64,000 nucleotides of DNA from Youngiibacter multivorans (GCF_017873395.1 NZ_JAGGKC010000009.1:52230-116229), one strand, 5' to 3'. Shown: positions 34,312-43,366, counted from the stretch's first letter. A program made the numbers and translations. The notes: generated by a model not told the origin, from the letters alone.

Positions 34312-35328
34312 ATGTTTGGGAAATTAAACAACATAGCACCTGGGTTGCTGCTTAGCGCCTGCGTTGCAGTTATTGCAATGCTTTTTAGCAGTCTGATTCC
34401 GGGTGATATTATTGGAGCCACAGTAATGGCTCTTTTGGTTGGTATGATGTTGAATCCAATAATAAGTGGATACAAACAATTCAATGCTGGAATAAGTTTT
34501 GCTGGAAAGCTTGTCCTTCGTTTAGGTATCATCCTTATGGGTGTTAACCTGAATTTTACTGAAGTGTTGAGTGTGGGAAAATATTCTTTATTTGTGATGA
34601 TCTTTACCATGGCTACTGCATTCGGTGCAGGAAACCTTATTGGTAAATTGTTTGGAACTAACTGGAAACTTACAAATTTGCTATCCGTCAGTACGGCAAT
34701 TTGTGGTGGTTCTGCTGTGGCTGCAGTAGGACCGGTTATCAGAGCAAAAGATGAAGATGTTGCTTATGCAATTTCTTCGACATTCATCTTCGATGTTCTT
34801 ACTGTTGTAATTATTCCATGGATTGGAGTTGCTCTTGGTATGTCAAGCATGGGATATGGCTTATGGGTAGGTACGGCAGTTAATGATACATCTTCAGTTG
34901 TCGCTGCAGGATACGCTTTTTCAGAATTTGCAGGCAACACAGCAGTCATTGTCAAGCTGACCAGAACATTGTTCATAATTCCATTTGTTTTGATTTTTTC
35001 GATTATCACAGAAAGGTTGGAAGCAAGGTCAGAGGGTGGTCATGGACGCATATCTGTTAACTTAAGGAAGATCTTCCCGTACTTCATCATATTCTTTCTT
35101 GTTATCGTAGCAATTCGAAGCACGGGAATCATTCCTGGTGCTCTAGTAGATGCGTTATCAAGAACATCAAAATTCTGCATGGTCATGGCCTTATCGGCAA
35201 TCGGTCTGAAAACAAGTTTCACAGATATCAAAAATATTGGATTCAAGCCTATGATCCTAGGGTTTATAGTTGATACACTGGTGGTCTTTGTCTCCATAGG
35301 TGTTCAGGTAGCAACTGGAAGATTCTAG
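34312..35328 (+). CDS. YeiH/UPF0324 family membrane protein, putative sulfate exporter
   Basis: A 338-residue protein with around ten membrane segments and the family strings FAGKLVLRLGIILMGVNLN, VSTAICGGSAVAAVGPVIRAKDEDVAYAIS (cited by position, about 126-155) and GLWVGTAVNDTSSVVAAGYA. The family is annotated as putative sulfate exporters, in some species linked to sulfonate or sulfite metabolism; the actual substrate is not proven. It has GGAGGTG before ATG. AT-rich codons (ATT, TTT, GTT) contrast with flanking genes. Confidence 0.88.
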   Translation: MFGKLNNIAPGLLLSACVAVIAMLFSSLIPGDIIGATVMALLVGMMLNPIISGYKQFNAGISFAGKLVLRLGIILMGVNLNFTEVLSVGKYSLFVMIFTMATAFGAGNLIGKLFGTNWKLTNLLSVSTAICGGSAVAAVGPVIRAKDEDVAYAISSTFIFDVLTVVIIPWIGVALGMSSMGYGLWVGTAVNDTSSVVAAGYAFSEFAGNTAVIVKLTRTLFIIPFVLIFSIITERLEARSEGGHGRISVNLRKIFPYFIIFFLVIVAIRSTGIIPGALVDALSRTSKFCMVMALSAIGLKTSFTDIKNIGFKPMILGFIVDTLVVFVSIGVQVATGRF

Positions 35329-35635
35329 GCACTCTGGGTTTTGAGGGCCAAACTGCTACAGGGTTTACAAAGCGGATTGAGCTCAAGTTAAGCACTCAAT
35401 AATCTTATGAACATCCTGATGAAATAGAAAACGACCATAATTTTGGTGAAATTTATACAAATTGGTTATACAGTTATCTTATTTGCATCTGGTATCGGGT
35501 CAGCCTTATAATGATTCTTCATTTTTGCTAATTTACTTATACGCATGAAGTATAATATTTCTCTTTATTTATTGGCGTTTTGAAGTATAATATACTTTGA
35601 ATGTGAACAGGTTTAGCGCCAAAATGGAGGAAATG
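35329..35635. other. Intergenic stretch with two repeated promoter-like boxes
   Basis: About 300 bp without a gene. TGAAGTATAATAT occurs twice, at 35546-35558 and 35581-35593; the second lies in the 15-bp palindrome AAGTATAATATACTT (35583-35597). Each contains a TATAAT -10 box. They may be tandem promoters with an operator for the kinase-like gene. Confidence 0.5.
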
Positions 35636-36259
35636 ATGGAATACAACGGAATAATAATCTTTGGAGAAATGGGGTCAGGCAAGGACACTTTGGCCGACTA
35701 CATAATCGAAAAGGAGAACAAGGTAAAGAAATACGGCCTCAGTGACATAATAAGAGGCATGAAACCCGTCGTGTCCGTCTCACCGGAGTGGAAGAACAAC
35801 GAAAGGGGCTTCATGCAGCTTGTTGCGGACAAGCTCAGGGAAATAGACATGAACATACTTAACAAGTATGCTCTCGGTAAGATGATACAGGACAATGCGG
35901 AACAGGTTGAGATCACTCAGGACCGCAAATGGGAAGAGATCAACGAGAACCTGAGACTGGTCAACCAGAAGATCATTCCAATGATCGTAGGCGGAAGGAC
36001 CAAGGACGACTTCGACTTCTGGAAGAAGTCAGGTTTCCTTATCGTAGGGATAACTGCAACCAAGGAGAACAGGTTTGCAAGGCTTGTTGCCAGGGATGGT
36101 GAAGAGGTTGCAAAGAACAGCAACCCGAACCATAATACTGAGAAGGAAGTCGCTTCACTTGTCGAAAAGGCTGCCATGATAGTAAACAATGACGGTACGC
36201 TTGAAGATATCAGGGATAAGGCATCCGATGTCCTGGAAACATACCTTAAGGGATATTGA
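35636..36259 (+). CDS. P-loop nucleoside/nucleotide kinase-like protein
   Basis: A 207-residue protein with Walker A GEMGSGKDTLADYI near the N-terminus and the general size and layout of dephospho-CoA kinase or deoxynucleoside monophosphate kinase folds (AAA/shikimate-kinase-like). A middle segment MIVGGRTKDDFDFWKKSG and ARLVARDGEE could form lid and base-binding parts. The exact substrate is unclear. ATG 35636 has GGAGG five bases upstream; earlier in-frame starts lie before that RBS. Confidence 0.68.
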   Translation: MEYNGIIIFGEMGSGKDTLADYIIEKENKVKKYGLSDIIRGMKPVVSVSPEWKNNERGFMQLVADKLREIDMNILNKYALGKMIQDNAEQVEITQDRKWEEINENLRLVNQKIIPMIVGGRTKDDFDFWKKSGFLIVGITATKENRFARLVARDGEEVAKNSNPNHNTEKEVASLVEKAAMIVNNDGTLEDIRDKASDVLETYLKGY

Positions 36260-36386
36260 ATTTTGATGAGGTCCATTTGAGACCTCATTTTTCATCTGGT
36301 CTATTATTTAATTTTCCTACATTTATATAGGAATTGATGATATAATAATTAATTGTACGAAAAACGTAAATGGAGTGAATTACTTA

Positions 36387-37982
36387 ATGTTAAGTGTAAA
36401 TAATGTTGGACTCAGATATGGCGGCAGGAAGCTCTTCGATGAAGTAAACCTTAAATTCAATCCTGGAAATTGCTACGGTGTAATAGGAGCAAACGGAGCT
36501 GGGAAATCGACATTCCTCAAGATATTGTCCGGGGAGATAGAACCGAATACCGGAGAAGTGTTCATAGGGAACAATGTCAGGATGTCGGTCCTGAAGCAGG
36601 ACCATTACCAGTACGATTCCAACAGGGTAATCGATACTGTCGTAATGGGAAATGCAAGGCTGTTCGAGATAATGAAGGAAAAAGACGAGATTTACGCAAA
36701 GGCTGATTTCAGCGATGCAGACGGTATAAGGGCTGCAGAGCTTGAAGGTGAGTTTGCCGACATGAACGGATGGGAATCTGAGTCTGAAGCTGCATCTCTC
36801 CTCATAGGACTTGGCATCAGCACAGACAGCCATGAAAAGACACTGAGCGAGCTTGAAGGCGGAGACAAGGTCAAGGTCCTCCTTGCACAGGCGCTCTTCG
36901 GTAAGCCTGGAGTCCTGATACTGGACGAGCCGACTAACAACCTTGATGTGGTCTCAATAGCATGGCTTGAGGATTTCCTCATTAACTTCGAGGGAACTGT
37001 AATCGTAGTATCACATGACAGGCATTTCCTGAACATGGTCTGTACCCATATCTGCGACGTTGACTTTGGTAAGATAAGGATGTACATGGGAAGCTATGAT
37101 TTCTGGTATGAATCAAGCCAGCTCATGCAGCAGCTCATGAAGGACCAGAATAAGAAGAAAGAGGACAAGATCAAAGACCTTCAGGCCTTCATACAGAGGT
37201 TCTCGGCCAATAAATCAAAGTCCAAACAGGCTACCTCGAGAAAGAAGCTGCTTGATAAGATCACTCTTGACGATATTGCGGTATCCAACAGAAGATATCC
37301 TTTTGTAGGCTTCAAGCCTGAAAGGGAACCAGGAAATGACATCCTTATTGTTGATGGCATATCCAAGACAATAGACGGAGTGAAAATACTGGATAATGTT
37401 TCCTTCATAGTAAACAGGGATGAAAAGATAGCATTTGCTGGAAATGACATCAGCGTAAGCACTCTGTTCAAGATACTTGCCGGTGAGATGGAGCCTGATT
37501 CAGGCAGCTACAAGTACGGCATCACAATAACAAAGAGCTATTTCCCCAGGGACAACAACGAATATTTCGATGGCGTTGAAATGAACCTCGTCGACTGGAT
37601 GAGGCAGTACTCAGATGACAAGACTGAGACATATATCAGAGGATTCCTTGGAAGGATGCTTTTCTCGGGCGAAGAAGCCCTCAAGGAGGCAAGCGTTCTT
37701 TCGGGAGGCGAGAGGGTAAGGTGCATGCTATCGAAGCTTATGCTTAGCACAGCTAACCTCCTCATTATAGACCAGCCGACGAACCACCTTGACCTTGAGT
37801 CAATAACAGCTGTGAATGATGGCCTTATAGACTACTCAGGAGTGCTTCTGTTCTCCTCGAGAGACCATCAGTTCTGTCAGACGGTTGCAAACAGGGTAAT
37901 TGAGATAACTCCTGATTCATACTACGACAAGCTTTGCACGTTCGATGAATATCTGGAAATAAGGAACGGCATAAAATCATAG
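36387..37982 (+). CDS. ABC-F family ATPase, YbiT-like, with one degenerate ATP site
   Basis: A 531-residue soluble protein with two ABC domains and a helical linker (about residues 245-300) rich in Lys, the ABC-F layout; these proteins act on ribosomes. Domain 1 has intact Walker A GANGAGKST (34-42), Walker B with D180-E181 and switch His210, but a changed signature LEGGD (156-160). Domain 2 has a normal signature LSGGE (438-442) but its Walker A is GNDISVST (352-359) without the Gly-Lys pair, the catalytic Glu is Gln463 (IIDQPTNHLD), and the switch His is Arg492. Thus one composite site is intact and the other lacks every key residue. Start ATG 36387; GGAG is 11 bases upstream. Confidence 0.88.
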   Translation: MLSVNNVGLRYGGRKLFDEVNLKFNPGNCYGVIGANGAGKSTFLKILSGEIEPNTGEVFIGNNVRMSVLKQDHYQYDSNRVIDTVVMGNARLFEIMKEKDEIYAKADFSDADGIRAAELEGEFADMNGWESESEAASLLIGLGISTDSHEKTLSELEGGDKVKVLLAQALFGKPGVLILDEPTNNLDVVSIAWLEDFLINFEGTVIVVSHDRHFLNMVCTHICDVDFGKIRMYMGSYDFWYESSQLMQQLMKDQNKKKEDKIKDLQAFIQRFSANKSKSKQATSRKKLLDKITLDDIAVSNRRYPFVGFKPEREPGNDILIVDGISKTIDGVKILDNVSFIVNRDEKIAFAGNDISVSTLFKILAGEMEPDSGSYKYGITITKSYFPRDNNEYFDGVEMNLVDWMRQYSDDKTETYIRGFLGRMLFSGEEALKEASVLSGGERVRCMLSKLMLSTANLLIIDQPTNHLDLESITAVNDGLIDYSGVLLFSSRDHQFCQTVANRVIEITPDSYYDKLCTFDEYLEIRNGIKS

Positions 37983-37991
37983 TAAACAAGA

Positions 37992-38021
37992 GAGCCTGCG
38001 CAAAAGCGCAGGCTCATTTTT
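37992..38021. terminator. Terminator after the ABC-F gene
   Basis: A 10-bp perfect stem GAGCCTGCGC/GCGCAGGCTC with AAAA loop, followed by ATTTTTG; between convergent genes. Confidence 0.85.
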
Positions 38022-38027
38022 GTATGG

Positions 38028-38648
38028 TCAGAACATCGAAATCTGTGAGTGACCTTCATCCATGGCAATAATGAGATGTTCAGGGTAGGAGGACAGGATG
38101 CTTCTGATCTCATCTTCCGGAGTTTCGTGGTTCAGGTATCTGGCGTATTTTCCCTTTGGAACTATGACCGGTATCCTTGAATGCACTTTGGCCATCTCGT
38201 CCTTTGAATCCATGGTAAGAATAGTGAACCGTTCCTCTGGCTTGCCATCTGGATTTCTGAAAACCTGGTGGATGCCTCCAAGCATCATATGACGGTCATC
38301 AGTAGAGATCATATGCTTAACTTTCTTTTCACCCTGCCATTCATAGAAGAGGTTTGCAGGAATCAGGCAGCGCCCTTCTGACATCGATCTTTTGAACATG
38401 CTTTTCTCATATGCTGTTTCAGACCTGGCGTTTATTATCAGCTTCTTCTCCATTGGATATCCCCAGACAGGCTCAAGAAAGCCTTCTTCGGTTATTGCAA
38501 GAGAATGGTTTCCCGGATACACATCCTTCTTCTCTCTTGCGAATCTGTCAAGGTCCTGTGCGTTGTAGCGCCTGTTCACCTCTTCAATGATCTCCATGAA
38601 GTTGACCATGTCTTCGATGCTGAGCTCAAGCTGGAATCTGCCGCACAT
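38028..38648 (-). CDS. SOS response-associated peptidase (SRAP, YedK/HMCES type)
   Basis: The 206-residue protein starts MCGRF, so Met removal exposes catalytic Cys2, which crosslinks to abasic sites in single-stranded DNA. NARSET (Asn), FYEWQ (Glu) and VHSRIPVIV (His) complete the SRAP active site. ATG 38648 is required for Cys2 to be the second residue; a GTG at 38657 would bury it, and AAGGAG lies suitably upstream. It follows the alcohol dehydrogenase gene by 12 bp and is likely cotranscribed. Confidence 0.93.
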   Translation of the reverse strand: MCGRFQLELSIEDMVNFMEIIEEVNRRYNAQDLDRFAREKKDVYPGNHSLAITEEGFLEPVWGYPMEKKLIINARSETAYEKSMFKRSMSEGRCLIPANLFYEWQGEKKVKHMISTDDRHMMLGGIHQVFRNPDGKPEERFTILTMDSKDEMAKVHSRIPVIVPKGKYARYLNHETPEDEIRSILSSYPEHLIIAMDEGHSQISMF

Positions 38649-38660
38649 TTTTTTCACTCC

Positions 38661-39764
38661 TTACTTTCGGTTTATGCTCCTGTATATGCCTGCTATGTCG
38701 TCCCTTGTAACATGCTCCGGATGGTTTTTGAGCTTCGTGTCGTTGCAGAGCATGCTCTCCGTATATTGAGTTATCTCACCCTCTGAAAGCACCAGGTCGC
38801 ATTTGAGGAGCTCCCTGAAGGTATCTCCCAATTCGGCGATTCCTGAAATGCCCGCAAGCTCGAGCATCCTATCTATCTTTCTTCTGTCCTTGAAAATCGA
38901 CAGATACCCTTCATATAGGATTCCATTAGCAGTACCATGAGGTACTCCCTTGAAATAGGTCAGCGGGTAACCCATTCCATGCGGAAGGCTGGTTCCTGTC
39001 TGGGAAATCTCCATCCCGGCAAGGGTTGAGGCAAGCATCAGCTTTTCCCTGTCCCGTATCGTTATGCAGCCGTTTCTTAAGGCGCTAATGCACTCTCCGA
39101 AAAGAATGAACCCTTTTTCGGCCAGGATGTCGGACATTATGCTGGAGTTTCTGTTCAGATACCCCTCCGCCAGATGTGTGAAGGCATCTATGGCTGTGGA
39201 GACTGTAATGTGATGGGGTAAATTTATAGTGTATCTGGCATCCAGAAATGCGATGTCAGAAAAAATAACCTGACCGATATTCTTTTTAGTCGATTCCTGA
39301 TGGTCTGTTAAAACAGAATAGGGAGTTGTCTCTGAACCGGTACCAGCTGTAGTAGGAATCGAAAGTATTGGAATTCCCTTGAGATTCTTCATCGACAGAA
39401 GCTCGCGGGCTGTAATCCTGTTCCTGAAAAGAAGGGATACTGCCTTAGCTGCATCCATTGCAGATCCTCCGCCGATGGCGATTATGAAATCAACGGGATG
39501 AACGGAGTTTTCCATGAAGGCCTTCTCCACTGTCTCAAGTGAAGGATTCTCTTCCACTTCGTCGAATATCCTGTATTTTATATCTTCATGTTCAAGAGCG
39601 GAAATTGCATCCTCCAGAGAACCGTTGATCTTTGAAGAACCGTGACCTGTGACAATCAGGCAAAAATCGCCGAACTTTCTAAGGACCCTGCTGTTTTTCT
39701 TCACACAATCAGGACCCATTATTATCTTGGTTGGCATATGGTAATTGAAATTGAACAAATCCAT
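38661..39764 (-). CDS. Iron-containing alcohol dehydrogenase
   Basis: A 367-residue group III alcohol dehydrogenase: IIAIGGGSAMDAAKAV for NAD(P), PTTAGTGSETTPYSV, and the metal ligands in STAIDAFTHLAEGY and LPHGMGYPLTYFKGVPHGTANG. It interconverts alcohols and aldehydes or ketones; chain length is not predictable. I use ATG 39764 with GGGGGG directly before it, though that spacing is tight; a GTG at 39806 has no RBS. Its neighbour SRAP shares no evident pathway. Confidence 0.88.
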   Translation of the reverse strand: MDLFNFNYHMPTKIIMGPDCVKKNSRVLRKFGDFCLIVTGHGSSKINGSLEDAISALEHEDIKYRIFDEVEENPSLETVEKAFMENSVHPVDFIIAIGGGSAMDAAKAVSLLFRNRITARELLSMKNLKGIPILSIPTTAGTGSETTPYSVLTDHQESTKKNIGQVIFSDIAFLDARYTINLPHHITVSTAIDAFTHLAEGYLNRNSSIMSDILAEKGFILFGECISALRNGCITIRDREKLMLASTLAGMEISQTGTSLPHGMGYPLTYFKGVPHGTANGILYEGYLSIFKDRRKIDRMLELAGISGIAELGDTFRELLKCDLVLSEGEITQYTESMLCNDTKLKNHPEHVTRDDIAGIYRSINRK

Positions 39765-40042
39765 CCCCCCATTAGAATCATAGGACAAGGCGGAAACCGT
39801 ATCCACAATTTAAGTTTAGCACAAAAAAAGGACCATGACTCAGATTGCTGCGGTCTTCACAATATGGAAACAATAATGATACGATGCTGTGCCATGTGGC
39901 AGGAAGCACGAAGTAAGAATGGTTGAGGTGATATGGATAATGGTGCAAACACCATATTAATATTAAAGGGTGATTTGAGTGAATCCGTATTAATGCTGTT
40001 ATTTTTTTATTATTTTATGGATAATGATTATCTGCAAGATCC

Positions 40043-40062
40043 TCTATATTTGCAAATATAGA
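40043..40062. promoter_or_regulatory. 20-bp perfect palindrome
   Basis: TCTATATTTGCAAATATAGA reads the same on both strands. It lies about 135 bp upstream of the operon promoter; a dimeric regulator site is likely but the protein is unknown. Confidence 0.5.
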
Positions 40063-40177
40063 TTATGTGAGTAGATTAATTATCGATTTGTCAGTATCTG
40101 GTTGAATATTCACACTTCGGTATTATCTATAAATTATCAATCAATGAAAACGTAATCAAAATTCTAGTGAAGACTTA

Positions 40178-40206
40178 TTGACAACGATTACTAATTTCTG
40201 TAGATT
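40178..40206 (+). promoter_or_regulatory. Promoter of the tripartite transporter operon
   Basis: TTGACA (40178-40183), 17-bp spacer, TAGATT (40201-40206). Confidence 0.65.
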
Positions 40207-40213
40207 ATGGGTA

Positions 40214-40230
40214 TACCTGTAATACAGGTA
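40214..40230. promoter_or_regulatory. Candidate GntR operator
   Basis: TACCTGTA-A-TACAGGTA is a perfect 17-bp palindrome with a one-base centre, at the predicted transcription start. Size and shape fit FadR/GntR-type sites, and a GntR gene lies in the operon. Confidence 0.6.
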
Positions 40231-40289
40231 GCCAGCATACAGATTCGCGAAAGAGATGCAAAGTACAAAAATGGAAAGGAGTGAAGCAT

Positions 40290-40742
40290 TTGAAAAAGGG
40301 CAAGATAAATTCAAGATTGATCATACCTCTTGCGGGGTTGTTGATATCTGTGGTCTTCATTTGGCTTGGATTAAGTAAATTCGGATTCTGGGATGGTGTA
40401 AACGGACCGAAGCCAGGATTTTTCCCGACAATAATTGGAACAGTACTTCTACTGGTAAGCTTGTTCTTATTGAAGGTTGCCATCGGAAGTGAGAGTCCTA
40501 AGTATTTCAAAATCGAGCTCATGGTAATTCTCGGTGCGATTGGTGTAATAGCAATGACATACATAATCGGGCTGATACCCAGCGTGATCCTCTATATCGT
40601 AGTTTGGCTGAGATTCTATGAGAAGACACCTTGGATTTCGACTCTTAAGGTCACAGGATTCATGTCTGTAATCATAATCGGGGCATTCGTGTTCTGGCTC
40701 AAGGTACCGTTCCCGATGGGACTTCTTGAAAATCTTTTATAG
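40290..40742 (+). CDS. tctB: Tripartite tricarboxylate transporter, small membrane subunit (TctB)
   Basis: A 150-residue protein with four membrane segments (about 10-28, 43-62, 75-105, 120-140) and the SKFGFWDGVNGPKPGFFPTIIG loop (cited by position) usual in TctB. It supports the large TctA channel of a binding-protein-dependent, ion-driven carboxylate importer. TTG 40290 fits AAGGAG eight bases upstream; GTG 40281 overlaps the RBS. First gene of a long operon. Confidence 0.87.
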   Translation: MKKGKINSRLIIPLAGLLISVVFIWLGLSKFGFWDGVNGPKPGFFPTIIGTVLLLVSLFLLKVAIGSESPKYFKIELMVILGAIGVIAMTYIIGLIPSVILYIVVWLRFYEKTPWISTLKVTGFMSVIIIGAFVFWLKVPFPMGLLENLL

Positions 40743-40753
40743 GGGGAAAAGCT

Positions 40754-42307
40754 TTGGAAAATTTAGAGCATCTGTTAATTGGATTTCAGACAGCGCTGAC
40801 ACTTCAAAATGTCATTGCATCAATGCTTGGTGCCGTTCTGGGGCTTGTCGTGGGGGCGATGCCCGGAATAGGAAGCCTTGCAGGAGTTGCGCTTCTGCTT
40901 CCGCTTACCTTTAAATTCAATCCTCTGACTGCGATGATAATGCTTGGTGCACTGTATTACTCGAACATGTATGGAGGAAGCTTCAGTGCGATACTCCTGA
41001 ACATTCCGGGTGATTCACCTGCAATCATGACGACGCTCGACGGATATCCGATGAACGTTAAGAAGAAAAGGCCTGGACAGGCGCTTATGACTGCCATAAT
41101 GGCATCCTTCGTAGGCGGAACAATCGGAATAATGATCCTAACAGTAGTCGGTCCGGCTCTTGCGAACGTGGGCTTGAAATTCGGACCTGCCGAGATGACA
41201 ATGGTACTTCTCATTGCGATGACATCGATAAGCTGGCTGGTTGGAGACAATATCAGCAAAGGGCTCCTTGTCACAATGTTTGGAATACTTCTAGCAACAA
41301 TAGGAATGGATACACTGACCGGCTCGCCAAGGTATACCTTTGGAAGCATGTACCTTCTCGGAGGAATCCCATTCACACCGTTTATAATCGGAGCTGTTGG
41401 ATTTTCTCAGGTCATTAAGCTGATTCATGATGCGAAGAAGGATATTAAGCCTGAAACTCCTCAGGAGCTGACAAAGCTTTCAATTAAGGGGAGTATGCTT
41501 ACCTGGGCTGACTGGAAAAGGCTTTTGCCTCCTGCAATACGGTCAGGAGTAATGGGAACATTCGTAGGTGTGCTTCCGGGTGCGGGAGCCACAACAGGTG
41601 CATTCCTCGGCTATGCAGTACAGAAGAAGTTCAAATCTAAGGAACCGCTTGGAACCGGAGCAATAGAGGGAATCTCAGCAGCAGAAGCCGCTAACAATGC
41701 AGCAGCAGCTGGAGCGTTTGCACCTCTGCTAGCTCTTGGAATACCAGGATCCGGAACTGGAGCAGTGCTCCTTGGCGGACTGATAATGTTTGGCTTAAAT
41801 CCCGGACCGCTTCTGTTCACGAACCAGCCAGTATTCACCTGGGGTCTCATAGCTTCACTTTATCTTTCAAATGTGCTTGCAGTAATAGTATCAATACTTG
41901 TTATACCGTACCTTCTGAAGATACTGTCAGTCCCTATCAAGTACATGGTACCGGCGATAACATCGATCTGTATTGTTGGTGCTTACAGCACAAGCAATTC
42001 CATGTATGGGGTGGTGGTGATGCTTGTAACAGGAGTACTAGGGTATGTGCTTGACAAGAACGACTACCCGGTTGCACCGATGCTGCTGTCGTTCGTACTG
42101 GCTCCGCTGCTTGAGTCCAACATGAGGAAGACCTTCATAATATCAGGCGGAAGTCTTGGGATATTCCTGGACAGCCCGATAAGCACTGTACTCGTTATAG
42201 TGTTTGCAGGTCTGATAATTACACCTGCCTTTAAAAGTATCATGGGAAAAATCAAAGCTGGGAAGACTAAGGCAGAGTCAAAAACCGAGTTGTCTGCTGA
42301 AAAGTAG
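40754..42307 (+). CDS. tctA: Tripartite tricarboxylate transporter, large membrane subunit (TctA)
   Basis: A 517-residue protein with about twelve membrane helices and the two family signatures: GAMPGIGSLAGVALLLPLTF and GALYYSNMYGGSFSAILLNIPGDSPA (cited by position, 71-96), repeated as GVLPGAGATTGAFLGYAVQKK and LALGIPGSGTGAVLLGG. It moves the substrate delivered by the binding protein across the membrane. TTG start with AGGGGG upstream. 11 bp after tctB. Confidence 0.93.
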   Translation: MENLEHLLIGFQTALTLQNVIASMLGAVLGLVVGAMPGIGSLAGVALLLPLTFKFNPLTAMIMLGALYYSNMYGGSFSAILLNIPGDSPAIMTTLDGYPMNVKKKRPGQALMTAIMASFVGGTIGIMILTVVGPALANVGLKFGPAEMTMVLLIAMTSISWLVGDNISKGLLVTMFGILLATIGMDTLTGSPRYTFGSMYLLGGIPFTPFIIGAVGFSQVIKLIHDAKKDIKPETPQELTKLSIKGSMLTWADWKRLLPPAIRSGVMGTFVGVLPGAGATTGAFLGYAVQKKFKSKEPLGTGAIEGISAAEAANNAAAAGAFAPLLALGIPGSGTGAVLLGGLIMFGLNPGPLLFTNQPVFTWGLIASLYLSNVLAVIVSILVIPYLLKILSVPIKYMVPAITSICIVGAYSTSNSMYGVVVMLVTGVLGYVLDKNDYPVAPMLLSFVLAPLLESNMRKTFIISGGSLGIFLDSPISTVLVIVFAGLIITPAFKSIMGKIKAGKTKAESKTELSAEK

Positions 42308-42336
42308 AGAATATATTAAATTATTGGGGGGAAACA

Positions 42337-43323
42337 ATGTTTAAGAAAATCAGCAAACTAATGGTCACAGTCATGGGTATCGCACTTCTTGCGGGTTGCG
42401 GACAAAAGGATCAGACACCTGCAGCATTCAAGCCAGCTTCACAGGTAGACTGGATAGTCACATCCAGTGCCGGCGGCGGAAGCGACATTTTCACAAGGAA
42501 AATCACAGACATAATGACCAAGGACAAGATAGTTGAAGGCGTAACATTCGTGGTAAACAACAAGACAGACGGAAATGGCGAGATAGGAAGGAATGAAGTT
42601 GCAAACCTTAAGGGAGACAAGGCAAACAACACACTCCTTACCTTCAACAGCGGAGACCTTATGCCAATGGTGCAGAATACTGCAAACAGGTCAGGAAACT
42701 TCCAGATCATAGCGATCATGGCTGTTGACAAGCAGCTCCTGTTCAAGGGTAAGGCCAGCAAATATGCGACCTTCAAGGATGCCATAGATGCAGCCAAGGC
42801 AGGAACTCCTGTCATAATTGGAGGTTCGAAAGGTGATGACATCGCTACATACGAAGCTATGATAGCTGAAGTTGGACTTTCAAAGGATGTCATGAAGTAC
42901 ATAACCTACAACTCGACAAGTGAAGCGATAACTGCAATACTTGGCGGACATGTTGACCTTGTAATGTCGAAGCCTGCGGCGGCATCAGAGTATGTCAATT
43001 CAGGAGACCTTACTGCAATACTTGCACTTTCAGAGAAGAGATACGAGGGTAACCTTAAGGATGCGCCTACTCTCAGCGAAGTGGGAAGCTACAAGAATGT
43101 TGAGGTTCCGGTGTGGAGAGGCGTTGCAGCACCAAAGAGCATGAGCGCTGATGCTGTAAAGTACTACACAGAAGCTCTCAAGAAGGTCAGTGATTCAGCA
43201 ACCTGGAAGACTGATTACATCGACATATACAAGCTCATATCAGACTACAAGAACAGCACGGATGCCACAACTTTCGTAAAACAATTTGAGAGTGAATTCA
43301 TGGCATCAAAAGGGATAAAGTAA
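42337..43323 (+). CDS. tctC: Tripartite tricarboxylate transporter substrate-binding lipoprotein (TctC)
   Basis: A 328-residue extracytoplasmic binding protein. A lipoprotein signal ends in LLAGC with Cys21. The mature part has the Bug/TctC pattern: VDWIVTSSAGGGSDIFTRKI, VNNKTDGNGEIGRNEV, ILGGHVDLVMSKPAAASEYV and LKDAPTLSEVG. Bug proteins bind carboxylates or related small molecules through two water-mediated contacts to a carboxyl group. The downstream catabolic genes suggest a sugar acid. Confidence 0.92.
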   Translation: MFKKISKLMVTVMGIALLAGCGQKDQTPAAFKPASQVDWIVTSSAGGGSDIFTRKITDIMTKDKIVEGVTFVVNNKTDGNGEIGRNEVANLKGDKANNTLLTFNSGDLMPMVQNTANRSGNFQIIAIMAVDKQLLFKGKASKYATFKDAIDAAKAGTPVIIGGSKGDDIATYEAMIAEVGLSKDVMKYITYNSTSEAITAILGGHVDLVMSKPAAASEYVNSGDLTAILALSEKRYEGNLKDAPTLSEVGSYKNVEVPVWRGVAAPKSMSADAVKYYTEALKKVSDSATWKTDYIDIYKLISDYKNSTDATTFVKQFESEFMASKGIK

Positions 43324-43366
43324 GCTCAGATTCTTGCATCTCTCTTTTGTGCAAAAGGAGACAATA

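Larger units (their letters stand above)
39765..40289. other. Long intergenic and regulatory region of the carboxylate operon
   Basis: About 525 bp with no gene. The left half serves the minus-strand dehydrogenase. The right half is AT-rich and contains a 20-bp palindrome at 40043-40062, a sigma-A-like promoter at 40178-40206 and a 17-bp palindrome at 40214-40230, each listed separately. Confidence 0.6.
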
